A DNA stretch of 64,000 bases from Syngnathus acus (lineage: Eukaryota; Chordata; Actinopteri; Syngnathiformes; Syngnathidae): the NCBI RefSeq assembly GCF_901709675.1, contig NC_051088.1:10316193-10380192 (forward strand), written 5' to 3'. The position numbers were made by a program, and so were the translations under genes. The notes beneath the pieces are model-generated. The model was given only the letters and a program-made list of their open reading frames with translations. It was not told where the DNA came from and ran no database searches. How positions within the stretch are numbered: position 1 is the first letter of the stretch; the number at the start of each line of letters is the position of its first letter. Positions 36,979-51,509 of this stretch are shown piece by piece.

Positions 36979-39900
36979 GCACACGCACATTAATGATTCA
37001 TGTCATGGGGATTCTGCTTTTGCTTCCTGCTTGACCAAAGAACTGACACTGCAGCACATGTGATATTTGTGATATATGTGATATTCTGTAAACATATTAA
37101 AAAGAGGCTGTATTTACAAGTAGATTTGATTGGAGGATGATTGCACACCTCCACTTCTTCCCCACAAAAGGAAGCAAGAATGAAAAGAGTATGAAGAGAA
37201 ACCCTTTTTTTTTTCCTGTGGTCGGGACACGCTCTCTCTCTCACATACACACACACACACATACACACACACACAGCAAACAGGTGCATTTGAATCGCTG
37301 GAGTGTTTGCAAGCTGATAAGAATGCATGTGTGTTAGATTCATTAGAGTCTTAAATAATTTTACAGCCCAGCAGAGCACACAGCCGCATCAATTACAAAA
37401 CCACCTTACCTTGCTCGGTTTTTAAGTGTGTGTGTATGCTTGGCAGCCAGAAACCTTAATAATGCATAGAGTTGGTAAGCGTGTGTGGAGGTGCATGTGT
37501 GTGCATGTGCCTGACTGTGAAATTTTTGACTTTCCTAAAAGACCACGGTGTATGCCACTGGGCATCTTCCACTTAGCGAATGGATGACAACGAAACCAGT
37601 TATTTGAAACAAACCTTTATTTGATTCAATTCTGCAAAGGCAACTGAAGGAGCAGTTCTCTTTTATGTGGACAAAGAAACCAAGATTAATTGGTGGAAAT
37701 CATCAAGGACTTAGTTGTCCCATTTCAAATCATTTAAGCATCGTTTCCATCGATGGTATCTACTCTACTCAAATCTAGTTATAAAACCTCTCTTTTATTT
37801 TTACACATCTAAAAGCCTAGTTTCCACGACTACTGGAAATGTTTACACTCTTACAGAGTTGGGTAGTGCTGCACCTGATCCAGGAGAGCGCTGAATGTGG
37901 CAGCTAAAATCGATTCTAAATTTCTTGTTACTGCCATCTACCGGACTGGAGCAGAACAGCTCACGTGGCAAGTAATGTTTTTTCAATCAAACGGATTTTG
38001 AGAGTGCTTTCGAGACTGTTTGGCCTTGAAGGAGGTCTGCAAACCATTCAATGCTATACTAGTTTATAGTTTTAATGCTATAAAATAATGGTAAAGTGGG
38101 AATCTACAAAGCTCTGCCACTGTCCATATACTGCACATAATTCATATCCAGGTGGTGATGAAGGTGTCGAATTTCTGCAGAATGACATTTTACCTTTACA
38201 TGACGCTTTTACTTTAAAGAACAAACCAATGGAATGCTTGCTAAATGTCAAAGGTTTCAGTGACTCTCCTTGAGATAGAAGCCAGCGATCCACGAAAAGC
38301 CACCAAACTCAATGACAGAAAATGGAAACAAAAGAAGGAAAGAATGAAGTGAGAAGGACAAAGTGTTCCCTGTGCTCAGCTATGAATGCCAGACAGTTCT
38401 GGGCCACTCTCCCAGGCCTGGAGGTCAACTGGATACCAGAACCAAGCCAGTGGTCCACAGCACAGGGATGAATGATAGTGAAAGGGGGGCTACAGAATAC
38501 TTTAAATTGCTTGCTCCTCTTTCCTACTTTGTCCGGAGTTTTGGATATTTAAACAGGATACAAGCAGAGAAAACATTCGGTAATAGCTAACAACTTCCAG
38601 GAGTTTATTTCAACATATGTCCATGAATTTGCGAAGTTGACCTTAAATTAAATTAAAGACTTTAAATGAATCCCGCTTGAAACATGAAGCAGATTGTAGT
38701 AATTCAGCGACGTAGATGGCTGATTATTATGCACGGCAATGGCATGACGTCATCTTCAGTGACATCCCTGCCTCATTCCCCCAAAACACTGCGGTTTTAT
38801 GAGATCAAAAGATAAACCTGTCACCTTTTGTATCTTCTCGTGGTGTTTGTGTTTTTTCTGATCTTTGTTTTGCAGATAGTTTTTGTTAACAAATTGTTTT
38901 GTTATTTACACCCTTGATTCTCCTGCCTATTGAGATAATTGTTATGTATGGTTACAAGCACGTGTTTTAATGAATGACTGCTCAGAGGCAGAGGTCTGCC
39001 ACAGTGACCTTCCAGATAACACGACTACGGCAAGTTTTAAGGGAATGTGACCTCAAGGGATTGTTTGTTCCATGTGCTGACGTACAGAGACAAACACATT
39101 GCTTATCTTTCTGATATCGTATCAAAACTCCCTCTCTTTGATCTACTGGACTATAATTGTACCAAAATTAGGAATTTCTATACATTCTGATCTGGAACGT
39201 GATTCGATTTTTTTTCTTACCATTTGAACCTCATCTCCATCAAATGGCACAGTTCAGTCCAGGAAATCCAAGTAAACATGGCAAGAACGGTTCTTTGTCA
39301 GAAACCACTGGAATCACTTTGGTATTTTTCTTAAGTCATCTTGGTAAGTAGTTAACAAACAAATAGCAAATTAAACAAAACCCTCAACCTCACACTCTGT
39401 GGATTAAGTGTGCTTTTGTGTATAATCTCACCAGGAAGTGTATGAAAGGATTGTATGTGACCTTAACCTCTGCATGTTGTCAAAGGAAACATGTTTTGGA
39501 TATTCTACATGTAATGTGCGCGCATTGTGAGTGCAGCATCAGGGATGCACACACATACCACTTGCATTTCCACATGCTCGAGTTTGTTATGACATGACAG
39601 GCAGATAAGCCCTGAACTCACAGCCCAAATTCATTTGCACCGCTCCGTGGGAAACGAGCACAGTTTGTGCAACTGGGTGCGAGTCACATCCCAAAACACA
39701 CCACAGCAATACCAATGTTACAGTTTTGTCCAATGCCATGCAATTGTATGAAGACCAAATCCCAGCTAATATCAAAGGATTTATTCTGAGAGTCATTTTG
39801 CTTTTACTTTGACTTTCTATTGTCACTGCAAAAAAGATAATTGACACATTTGGTCCTGAATCTATCCAAATAATCTTTGACTTCTCTGTACACCAGTGTA

Positions 39901-42824
39901 TTCTTTATTCTCTGAAATAAAAGGATATTTACGTACTGCTGTGATTTTCATCAGACGGTGTGTGTTTTCCCAGTGGTAGCCAAGGACACTTAAATGTTGA
40001 TAAGTAGCAAGACACAACACCCCAGCTCCTCTCCTTCTCTACACACAAAAGAACAGTGTATCAAGATGCTTATTTGGTAACTAAGCTTACTATCTGATAT
40101 CTGTCTGTTATTCTTTCCCTTTATTTTCGTCCATGCCATCATATTTTTCTTTGTCCTGACCTTGGTGATCCGCTCTTGTTTTTCTAAGTGCCGCTACTTC
40201 TTTTGGCGACACTCTCTCATCCGTCCTCACTCTCTTTTTCTTGTCAGTGTTCTGCCCTTGACTCTTGTCTCTCAGTTGTGTCTGCTTCTATTATCATCTG
40301 TTTTCTTTTGAAATCAGCCTGTCCTGGATTCTTAGCACAGTGCAGGAATGATGGACACTGAATGTGCACTGAATGTGCACAACGCTAATGAAAGTTTGTG
40401 AACATGCCCCATGATTTAGAGGAGGAAAATAACAGTCGCCAATGGAGATGATACACAGCTACACCCACAATAGGGTAAGGACCAAAGTACTTTGAAATGG
40501 AAAAAAGAGGTGACTTGATTCAGATTTTTTTTACGTGGGTTGTGGGAGCATGATGACAAAAAAACGCATGGAAGCTGATACCCTCATATTGGAATCAGGT
40601 CCAAATGTCTAGAACTAAACCTCCATCCATGGGCCACAATGAGATTTCCTTATATAGTATACTGTTGTTAAAAAAATATCTGGATGAATTAGCTTTCGCA
40701 ATTCTGTTTTCCAATGTTGTAAAGAAAACAAGTCTACTTAATCGAATGAAAAAAATATATAAATCAAAACTCACCACTAGCAAATAAAGAGATAAACAGC
40801 ATTAACGTTTTTTTTATTGTTTTGCCTTTTAAAGTCCTAAAGGCAGAAGAATGATCGGGAAATTTTAGGTTGGGGTGTGGGGGTTGACCGACAAATGAAA
40901 AACGAAGCAACTTAGGGAGTTTTCCCCAGGGGAGAAGGGGAGAGCGAGATTTTGACAAAAAATGTGAGAAGAGGGGGAGAATATGGGTGGGAGGAAGGCA
41001 TGGAAGCAAAGGTAGAATGAATGCCTGGTGGAGGAAGGGGGGTGAGTGTGCGCTAAGGGGATAAGACAGCAAAATAAAGGGGAAACAACGGGTGCCAAGA
41101 GGATCAGATGAGAGATTGAAGCGATGCAGAAGAGGCGGAGAGAAAGGCTCAACTATTGTGAGCGCTTATTGCCATTGTTAAAGACTGGGAACTTGTGCCA
41201 GATGCACCCCAAAACTTTGCCAAAACCCCCCATAGGATCCATAGAACTCCTCCCAAAGTCGGTGCACCAAATAGACAAGTGGGCGGCTTGGGGATGGACA
41301 GAGGATGATGGAGAGGCGAAAAAAAGCTTATGTAAACGCTCACACACAAACCAGTACTGAGAAAATGTGCCAAATGCTTAAGCTGCCAATGCAGTCATGT
41401 TTTCATGTCTAAACACATTCATGTTTAAGACCAATGATACGTCAGTCAGCATGCACACATTTTCATTTTTTATTTTACGGCCTCCATCGGTAATTGTTAT
41501 TCTATGAATGAAGCTACTATAAAGGTTGATTGGCTTTTAAGTGCTCATTTCCGGCGCAGACTTTTTACGAGTGGCTTTGTTAGATCTTGACCAAGCTTGC
41601 TCATTTTCACACCGACGCACCGGAGGAGGCGGGGGAAAGAGCGGAACCGCAATTTAAACGTTTAATTCTGTCGTAAAGCAAACACACCTGCAAGGGCACT
41701 GACGAGGGAGCGAGATGGATTAGAGGGAAAACAGACGGCAATGGAAGGAAGCGCAGGTGCGTGTTTTAAAAGCGTGACCTGAGAAAAGCTTCAAATTATC
41801 ACCAAAAATGTGCTGATCTCTCAAGTCACCATCACAACTACATGTGTGGGTTCAAAAATGTCCTTTGTCGTTGTTATCTTTTTAGTTAAACTTGCAAGAA
41901 ACTGTCATTCTGATTACTTCCAAGGTCAGCATTTTTTTTTTAATAAAAATGGACTCTTCAGGATTATTCATCTTTAGACATCTGTGTCCGTGTCTGAGTG
42001 AAGTTGTATTATTGTAGCTACTTTTGTATGTACAGTACTAGTCGTATGAGAAAATATGGAGGCTGATGGCCACTGTGTCATCGATGAGATGACTTCCTTT
42101 AGCAAACCAAATGATGTCATTTTTCATAATCCCCGGAGAGGACCTTTCATGACATTTTACAGTCTTGCATGATGCTATGGGACGCAGTGAGATCACTGTC
42201 AGCAACAGCCACTTTTATTCACACTTTTTCTATCTTTGCTTCACTATCGTCCTCTCTCTCACGCACATAGAATCTTTGCACGGGCTTTCTCGAAAAAAAA
42301 AAAGATGAGGAAAAAAAAACTGGGTAAAAAGGAAGTAGACGAATGTCAACAATGGCCAACAGAACTTGTATTGTCATGTCAGTGAGCTCATCTTTCCTGT
42401 GAACTCGCTTTGCACTGCTGATATCATCTTGTGGTAAACAAATGACACCAAGACAAAGTGACCTTCGAGGGAGCAGAAGCCAAATTAAGAGGGCCCAACT
42501 TTTAATTATGCGGGAAGTATGTCAACAAAAGTGTCATTGACATTCTACTACAATAGAAGTAGTGACACCATTGATTCACAATGTCATTTTATTCAGCGGT
42601 TTTGGACACTTTATTAGATCAGTTTTAGGTTTTTAGTGGTCAAGGTATGTTCAAATTGTTTTCATGTGTGGCGTTTCATGTCGAGCTGTTCAGATGCCAA
42701 TATGGATTGTTGCTTTGTTTTATTAATTGGATAAATCTAAGAGAAAGACGTTTTAAACACCACAGTGCATTTGCTGGAGTAGACGGACTAACAATTAGCA
42801 TCAATAGTTGCTGTATTGTAACTC
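36641..42824. other. intergenic or intronic, no gene recognised
   Basis: No supported exon. Contents noted: (CA)n at 36942-36977 and again at 37246-37275; a tandem ACTGAATGTGC pair at about 40358-40380; A-runs at about 42293-42320. At 41590-41760 there is a mildly CpG-enriched patch (GACGCACCGGAGGAGGCGGG). Confidence 0.5.
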
Positions 42825-43331
42825 TTTAAAGGGGAATTCAAGTAAAAGAAATTCTACACAATAATTCTATGCACCCCCACTTGACTAAACATAGCATTTT
42901 GATTAAAACTGCATTTGTAAAATATGAATTAAGCAGCTAAAATCCATCCATATTTGTTTATCTCATTGGGTGGCCATTTTGCTCATTGCTGTCAACTGAA
43001 AATAACATCATACTTGATAAAGGCTCGGGTAATGACCAATCATGGCTCATCTCTATTCTGACTTTGGTCATGAGACATTTGCAAGATGAGCTGTGTTTGG
43101 TCGTCCAAAGTCAGAAAACAGCCCTATTCAAGTGTGATGTCATTTTCAGTCGACAGCAAGTGGCAAAATGGCCGCTCCCTGAGATGGATGAAACAGGTGG
43201 ATTTAGCTGCTTAATTCATATCCTGCAAAGACAATATTAATCAGAATATCATGTTTAGACTCATGGGGGCTGTATAGAATTTATTGTGAAAAAAATACAT
43301 GTGCCACACCTTTTGAATACCTGATCTAAAT
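42825..43331. mobile_element. foldback (hairpin) MITE, ~505 bp
   Basis: The left arm (about 42825-43050) is the imperfect reverse complement of the right arm (about 43086-43331), with a loop of only ~35 bases. Matching landmarks: ATATGAATTAAGCAGCTAAA (42922) against the reverse complement of TTTAGCTGCTTAATTCATAT (43202); GGCCATTTTGC (42973) against GCAAAATGGCC (43163); GACCAATCATGGCTCAT (43034) against ATGAGCTGTGTTTGGTC (43086). The outer ends read TTTAAAGGGGAATTCAA and TTGAATACCTGATCTAAA. No transposase is encoded. The structure recalls hairpin MITEs of teleosts such as Angel; family assignment is an inference. Confidence 0.8.
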
Positions 43332-45260
43332 TATCGAACAAGCAATGTAACGGTAACAAAAATACTTGCGGAAAAACACTGTATGTATACTGGTTTGTCG
43401 CTTCCCAGTCTGCTGTTCTTCATTTAAAGAGGCATTTCACCACTCAAGAACTTAAGTTTCCTGCTCTGCTTCTAACCCAGAACGTGCACGTACTTATGCA
43501 TGTGGCTCATATTAAACCCACGCCATGGTGCCACAAGAGCAATTTATTCCTAATATACGATTGCTGCGGTTGAAGAATGTCTAACTGTTTAACAAGAACC
43601 AGTAACTGCTACACCCACTTGGGGTGGGATGGGGGGGGTACTGCTTAATGAGCCCCAACCAAAAGGCCACCAGTTCACAATCATGTCACACTACTGCAAG
43701 TTTTTACAACCTCAACATGCTAAATTCATCAAGTTACTCGAAGTAGGAACCCTCTTGTTCCTATTAACATGATCTATTCTTTGACACCTTTGCCAATTTC
43801 CTCCACATATTTATGTTAGTCACTCAACTTCTTAAACACCTTGACTCGTGCACATTTTCATTTTAGACTAAGTTCTTGCCGTACATGCTTTGCAAAATAT
43901 GCGTTCTGTTGACTGAATTAAATAAATATTTGCATTTATAGTTGTTGCAAATCTTTGGCAGTACGTTTTGTCCATATTTTGTGGCTTGATGGAGGAACTC
44001 CTGCTAAGTTTGGGAGCCTTTTCTTTAAATTGGCAAAAGGAAGGTTTCTGTTGACTTCTGGGTTTATTTTGCAGCTGTCATCATCATGTGTTGCATCCAC
44101 GAAGATTCATGAACCCGTCTTCGGAGAAGCTAAGCAAGTTTCACAGATGAGCTTGGCTTCATGAGCACATGCGTTTTTTTCAAAGCCTTTTCCATCACTT
44201 TGGGAAAGTTTTTTTTCTTTTTTGGCTAATCATTCCATTAAGAATTTTTGAGGTTCTTTATAGCTTTGGAATTCTTACAGTCCTCATCTTCTGCCTGCTG
44301 ACGTTTTCCCTGGTCAGAAACAAAAGGATTATGTCAATAGATGTTGATTTCGAAACTTTTTTAAATTGCCCTTACACTGCTGTGAATGATGTCTTCAGTA
44401 TGTAGGAAGGTGGCCACCCTCGAAGGCGTACAATTTGGTGGTAGCTTCTAGTGACAGAGACAAATGGGCAGCAAAAAGGAGCAGATTGGATGGGATGCTC
44501 TTGTAGAGTATGTGACAGTGTGAGATGACCTTAACTCTCCAGCTAATCCGCTGCATTGTTGTACTGTTACGCGTTTTGGCACGTTCTGTTGGTTTTGTGG
44601 GGTTTTTTTCCCCCACAGTCAGTCACTAACTCAGCCATTTTTCATTCCCACTGAACTTTTCAGCAAAGAGCACAGCTGTGCACACCTTACCAGCCAATAC
44701 CTTCCACTGCCATCACACCATGACCTTGCCATTATATGTACGGCAGAGGCGGACTGAAAAGGGTGTAAATCTCAACAAAGCCTTTGATTAACGCAATGTG
44801 CTAGGCAGGGTATACCACTTTTTAAGAACTTTCTTTAATTTTCTAGCTCTGGTATATTTGCATCCTATTAAAATCCGTTTAATAGATTTGAATTGGCTTA
44901 ACTTTCTGATGATGGTTGCACCTTAAAGGCAATTACATTGACACAGTCCGCTTTACTGTGTCAGGGCTGCTGAGATTTTATTTAAGACCCAATAATTCCA
45001 TTTCCAATGTCCAATCAATCACAGTGACTTGTCAGTCAGCGTGTGAACAAGCATGATGATTGTCCGTTGTTCTGCACTTGGCTCAAATACAGTAAATGGA
45101 ATTTCATGAATCATTAGGGATCACAAGTTCATAAACTGATCCAAATCAGAAGTACGTTGAGGGGGCTGGTTGCTGCAATACTGTAAATACATCAAATTGA
45201 TTTATCTTCCCTCTCAGTTTTTCTGTTTTGACAATAAGAAAGATAAAAATCAACTGTAAA
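43332..45260. other. no gene recognised
   Basis: No exon supported. A 9-bp-stem hairpin lies at 44939-44963 (TGACACAGT, 7-base loop, ACTGTGTCA). Confidence 0.5.
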
Positions 45261-45261
45261 T

Positions 45262-45425
45262 AAATAACCATTTCTATAGCACTTATTCTCATTTGGGTTG
45301 CGGGTGAGCCGGATCCTAACCCAGCTAACTTTGGGCAGAAAGTGGGGGTACACCTTGGACTGCTTGCCAGCTAGTCGAAGGGGACATATAAACATCCAAA
45401 CAAGCATCCACTCAAAAAGCCCACT
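45262..45425 (-). repeat. old tRNA-derived SINE relic
   Basis: CCTAACCCAGCTAACTTTGG, then GGTACACCTTGGACTGCTTG, CCAGCTAGTCGAAGGGGACA and AACATCCAAACAAGCATCCA correspond to the reversed central and 3' SINE blocks, strongly diverged. Confidence 0.6.
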
Positions 45426-45865
45426 GAAGTTTCTTGTCATTTGTTTTTAAACATCAGAATCTCAGCCTAACCATCCTTCTCCTCATTGCTTCCCTTGATT
45501 TCATTCTGCACTCTCTGCAGTCATATTTCCATCCTCTTGTTTGTTTTTCTGAATCTGACTCCAGCGATCAGTTTTTACAAGCGACTTGTTAAAACAGTGA
45601 CAGCAAAACACAGACATGACCGCACACATTTGCTTCTTCTAGCCTACTGTAAGTTCTATTCCAGTGGGAACCTGAATGACTGTTCAGTCGGGTACTACCA
45701 TGGACCTCTGCCTCGGCACTCCCTTCTTTATCTTCTTGTTTGTTATTTACTAAAAAAATCAGAAAGATTTTCAGAAATGCAACAAAATCATTCAAAATTT
45801 GCTAACCTAAGCAAAATATTTCACATACACACATATATAATTATAAATACATAAATATAGATAGA

Positions 45866-46430
45866 TATAATAATAATAATAATAATAATAAACTTTATTT
45901 GTATAGCACCTTTCATACAAGAAATGCAGCTCAAAGCGCTTTACAACAATGAAAGAAAAACATGAATCCATAAAAACAAAACATTAATGTATGCATACAC
46001 AATTAATAAAGTGAGTTTAAAATAGGAGCACGCTTTAATAAAATAAAGAATATATCTTTAAGAAAAGGTAAAAAATAAAATAAAGATAAAGATAAAATTA
46101 GGCTTAAAATGAAATTTATAAAACGTAATTAGTTAAATGCTCGGGTAAAGAAATTAGTTTTAAGTTTTGTTTTGAAAATATCTAGCGACCTGGCCTCCCT
46201 GATACCTATTGGCAGTGTGTTCCATAGTTTGGGGGCGTAATTAACAAAGGCTGCATCACCGATCTTCTTTCTGCTGTTGCTGGGAGCCTCCAATAAACCA
46301 GCAGCAGATGATCGCAGGGTTCTTGGAGGTATATAGCTAACAAGAGAGTTTGTATGATATGATAATAAATAAATGTATAAATATATTATTCTATTCAATA
46401 CATGACAAAGACAATATTTATAATTTTATG
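45866..46430 (-). mobile_element. 5'-truncated L2-like LINE with (ATT)n tail
   Basis: On the minus strand a frame (46398-46129) contains PPRTLRSSAAGLLEAPSNSR, then GDAAFVNYAPKLWNTLPIG and SLDIFKTKLKTNFFTRAF. This matches the RTLRSS..GLL..P..R...GDRAF...AP.LWN.LP...R...S...FK..LKT.LF end of fish L2 ORF2 proteins. The 3' untranslated region runs to AAAGCGCTTTGAGCTGCATT and GGTGCTATACAAATAAAGTT, ending in ATT repeats (AAT units at 45868-45891 on the plus strand). The catalytic part is missing. Confidence 0.85.
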
Positions 46431-46434
46431 TTTT

Positions 46435-49400
46435 CTATATAATTTTTGAATAGAATTTTAAGAGAACCTTTCAATTCTTCACTGTTAGTAGAGGAGCCAT
46501 TATCTTCTGCAATTTTCCCGTGCCATCTGATGTCTTTCAAAATACAACTTTACATATGACAACTACTACCCTTTAACTCTTACGCCCAAACAGATGTGCA
46601 GCATTAAACGTCATTGGCACATTTTTCCCCGCAATCCTTTGACACTTCCAGGGAAATCCCATTTTGTCTCATATTTTCCTTCAACCTCGAACCACTAATT
46701 CAATGTGGACTTTTTGTTCGTACCGCTTTTTTCAAACATCATGGGTGCGGTTGGTGAGAGATAAGTTATGTAATATGTTCCAAGAGGTCCAATACGCACA
46801 TGAAAATGTTGTTTTACAGCAACAATGGTCAAGGCCTCCCCACTGGTCCGATACTTAAACTTGTTCTGTGGCTCCCTCAGGTTGCTCTATGACGCCAGGC
46901 CTTTATTCAGATAATGATGATGGGTGGGGTGAATTTCTTCCATTTCCTAAATCCTTTAGTTTGTCCTCCACACTCACAGCCCTTGCAAAAACTTATTTTT
47001 AACCAAGCATTTAATCCTCTCTGTCATTTAAGACAATTCAATGATGTTCTCTGCTCACTGTCACATTCAAGGCCACGACTATTTACAGACTCACAATGAA
47101 CAATTAGTTTATTAAATTAAAATGCAGTGCATGTTGGGACATTTATGCTTGATTTTTTTTATTCAAAAAGACTTGGGGTGTGTGGTTTACGTTTCCTTTT
47201 ATTTTTAAAAGAGTGTATTCACAGACTTGAACTTGTATCGTCATGGGAAGGTGAGCATGTGAAGCTGTTCTCAGTCACACCCAACATATCATCTCGTATA
47301 GAATAAGCGTCACGTGGCAAAAACCGTCACTAAGAAAACATCCATTCTTCAAATAGTAAGGTGTTTTTTTTATCGTCTGTGTGGTCCTCCTGGCTTGTGT
47401 TGAGGAACTATTTGACCCCAGAGCTCACCTTAACATCGCACAGCTCCTACCTCCTCTTTATCACTCATTGTCTCCATACTGTGGAGCTTTCACCTCCAGT
47501 CTGCCTTTTTTTTTCCACTATTTGACCATGCTTTCTGCTCTGCTTCGTTTCCTTTCCAAACAAATAGCGGTGCTTTTTCCGCTTCTTTTTGTTGACTTTC
47601 TGAAAGGAAACTTGTTTTCAGTCAGTCTGTGTGATAGACATAGATGGAGAGCAGTGAACCTTAAATGGTTCACAATGTGTCAAATTAGGAGAAGGACAGA
47701 AGACACCTGTTGCATTCATTTGGATCACTCAACAGCGGGACAAAAAAGTAATAAAAGCCTTGAAGGGTGTGATTGCATAGCAGCTCTTTTCATGCTATTT
47801 TACAGTTTTGCATTATTTTAGCTTTTAACTTGTTTTTACACCAGTTTAAGAACGTTGGAACTATCAACTGTGGGAGGCTTCCATTATGTGTTTGACGTTT
47901 TAGTCGTATTTTGTTTACTTCAATGATTTTGTACAAATTCTATTCATTGAAATTGTTTTGTTCATCAAATTGCTGACTCGCTTCTCTTCTTGCCTCCTCG
48001 CTGCAGCGTGCAAACCCACCAATTATGTGTAGGGTGGGGATGGATAAAAAAATACATACGTAACCTGATTGCATAACAATGTTGTCTTTGTTGAAGCACC
48101 TCGAGTTCAAGTCATGGATGACAAGGTAGGGGGCAGTTTTCAGAGAAGGTCTCATTTGAGTCTGGAATCTGGCCATTTTAATATCATGCTTCAATATGTA
48201 TTTGATTATCATAATTAGATTATCCAAAAATAATTCCTGTAGTAAAGAGGTCTTATGGGTTGAAATGTAGGTCAGGATCTGCTGCAGAGTCAGTACATTT
48301 ACAAGAATTAAACATCATGCAAAGAGAAAAAGTTTAACAATGCACCATTTAACAACAAGCTTGGAGTAACTTCGAGACAACACTTAAACTTTTGAATTTA
48401 TTCAGGCCACATGTGAATCCAGCCGCAATCCAGAAACACGATCCATCGGGAAGCCACTTCCAAACAGACAAGTGATAAAGAAAAACAGATCATCTTGCTC
48501 TTTATTCATCGCCGCTGCCAATCACTAATGAATTTGGGCAGAGAGCAACCTCAGAAATGTGAAAAATTCAAACAGTAGTCCTCAGATTTCCAAAGCAAGC
48601 GTACGGCAGCGGGCTGCTGCTTTTTGAAACCTAATAACATAAAAGCACGTGAGTACGTGTAGGGAGGCTGTGTAAACACAGCAGCGTCCCCGAGGATACA
48701 ATTACCTTATTATTACTCATTTCGTGTTTGCAAAATCATCGTTACGCTTCGTTGAAATTCCTTTGGCACGTGTGAGTCGAGTCAGTACACCGCTTTTAAA
48801 GTGTGTGTATTGGCAAAGACTCACTAGACGTTAAGCATTTGACATCTTTGCAGTTTATATTGCTCACATTAACAGTTGTAATAGTGGAAGCGGGAAAGGT
48901 GAACGGCCTCATTTAGGAAGTCCGCCAAGACTTCCTGGAAAATTTTAACTCAAAATTTTTATGCGTGACACGATGCGAGACGGCTGAAAGGATTTAGTCT
49001 GCATGTTTTATCTTCTGTTTATTGCTTACTCTAAATGAACAAGCAGCCTCAACAAGATCAACAACGGTTAACAATTTAAACTTGAATGACATAAAAACTA
49101 AGGTGTGCGGTATTTGTAATGAATGTTATTTTTTGCTAGGTTGCTCGTACAGTTTATAAAAAGGCAAATGTTTGAGTGAGGAACGGATTTTGTTCCATCT
49201 TCAATATTTCCTGAGTGGGGTATGACATTGTGCATATTGTAAACATTTGGAGGAGGCATATAATTTGCTCATCTTCCATACCTTACTGGTTTATGAAGAG
49301 CTTTTTCCGCATGTAAATCTAGTTAAAGTCAAAATAGTCCGTACCTCTTGTGGAAATACGGATTAGTGGACAAGTAGGAACATGCTGGAGGAGGAAAAAT

Positions 49401-51007
49401 AGGGCTCATCCTGTCCTGGGTGGTGTGGTCAAAGCTCATTTCATGTGGGTCAAGAGGAAAATTGTGTGGGTGGTTGGTTGGGATCGGGGTGTTCAAGATT
49501 CATGGAAAAGAGGTAAGACGGAAAAAATTGGAACCTACTTTGATTGTTTAAGAAGTTAAAGTTGAATTGTGAAAATGTGATTTCTATGAGAGGTGGATTC
49601 ATCACCTTGATGTGAATGATTATCTCTCAACAACGACGCAAAGTGGTTTATTTTCCCCGTTACAGGAACGTTGTCATGCTTTGGACTCACCTGCAGTCCT
49701 CTGGGTTGATCTGCCGTTTGGCTGTCACTTTATATACGTATATTTATGTATGGTTAGGGGCCAAATGTCAAAGCTCAGGGGTCAGAAGCCATAGACAGAT
49801 GAGCCAGAGAGGAAGAAATAACTAAATAGGCTTCTATCTACCCCCAGGCCACGACATGTTGCTGGAATTTGATTGGCCGTGCTGCCCCCTACTCATCCTG
49901 TCTCGTGTCGTTTTTATTTAGTTTCAAACTCCAGCAGAAGGTAAAAGAAGAAGCGAGACTGGATGCAGAAGCAGACAAAAGCAAATTGCCACACAAAGGG
50001 AGGATGTTTAAAAAGTTCACAAACTGTGGCTGAATAAGTTCAATAATAGAAGAGAATATTTTGAGACTATAATCATGAAGCATTCTGTTCCCATGATGAT
50101 ATCGGTCACTTCTAATTGCAGTTTTGAACGGTCTTGGACTGTTGGGACCGTGACTGTATCATCTATTGAAGTTGTTAAGAAATTGATTGGGGAATCAAAA
50201 AAGTTTGATCGGATCAAGCGATCCAAAATCCAGAGTGATGTTGTCATACAATAAAAATTCTCTTGTTAAAAAAAGTAAAAATCATCAATTTCTTACCCCG
50301 TGAACTGCTAAGTTGTTTTGAGTGTGCTTGGCTTTTTACTATGGGAATTATTATTATTAAATTAAGAAAAACAAAAAAAGTTCAAACAATGACTGTATGA
50401 GACAAATGCTTTATTATGAGACAATGTTTTCCAGGTATAAATGAAGAAACCGTTTAAAACACAGATAAGTTAGGAGATAAGCAAGGTAAGCTATAATAAT
50501 AACAATAACATTTAGAGGAGTTCAATTATGTTACATGGTTTGGTCAGAAGAAGGGCCCATCCAAAATCCAAAGTAGGCTTAAGTGTACTCTGGAGTGCAT
50601 ATAAAACATCAACAATAAAAATTCACTCGTAAAAGTGACAAGTTTCCGCTTGTAGCTAACCACAAGCAGTTTGTCAGCTAGAAAAACAGTACATTAATTT
50701 TACAGTTCTCATTTGAAGTCAGTGCAAAGTGTACGTTGCGCACAATGAGTTCTCCAGAGAAATTCTCTTCAGCGCTGCCAAGTTCAGATGTTTGGACTGT
50801 GGTTCAGCATATAATTAGAGGGAAAATCCCAAGTATAAGCGCTGAAATGCATCACCTCCCCCTTAGAAGAACAGACGGATAATAAGAACGATGTTTGAGG
50901 TAGAGGTAAACATGAAAAAGAGACTTGAATGAATTTAGGGTGAAAACGCTCACAGGTTATGCTTTCTTTGTAAAAGGGACTTTTGTTGATATCTGATTCA
51001 AAAAAAA
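46435..51007. other. intergenic or intronic, no gene recognised
   Basis: No supported exon. A 146-codon frame at 47381-47821 starts with GTG and shows no family resemblance. Minus-strand frames near 50017-50247 look non-repetitive but lack splice or family support. Confidence 0.5.
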
Positions 51008-51009
51008 AA

Positions 51010-51497
<488 letters not shown>

Positions 51498-51509
51498 TAT
51501 ATATATATT

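Noticed and set aside
47381-47821. 146-codon frame
   Set aside because: It opens at GTG, is not recognised, and follows F/L-rich AT-biased composition expected by chance.
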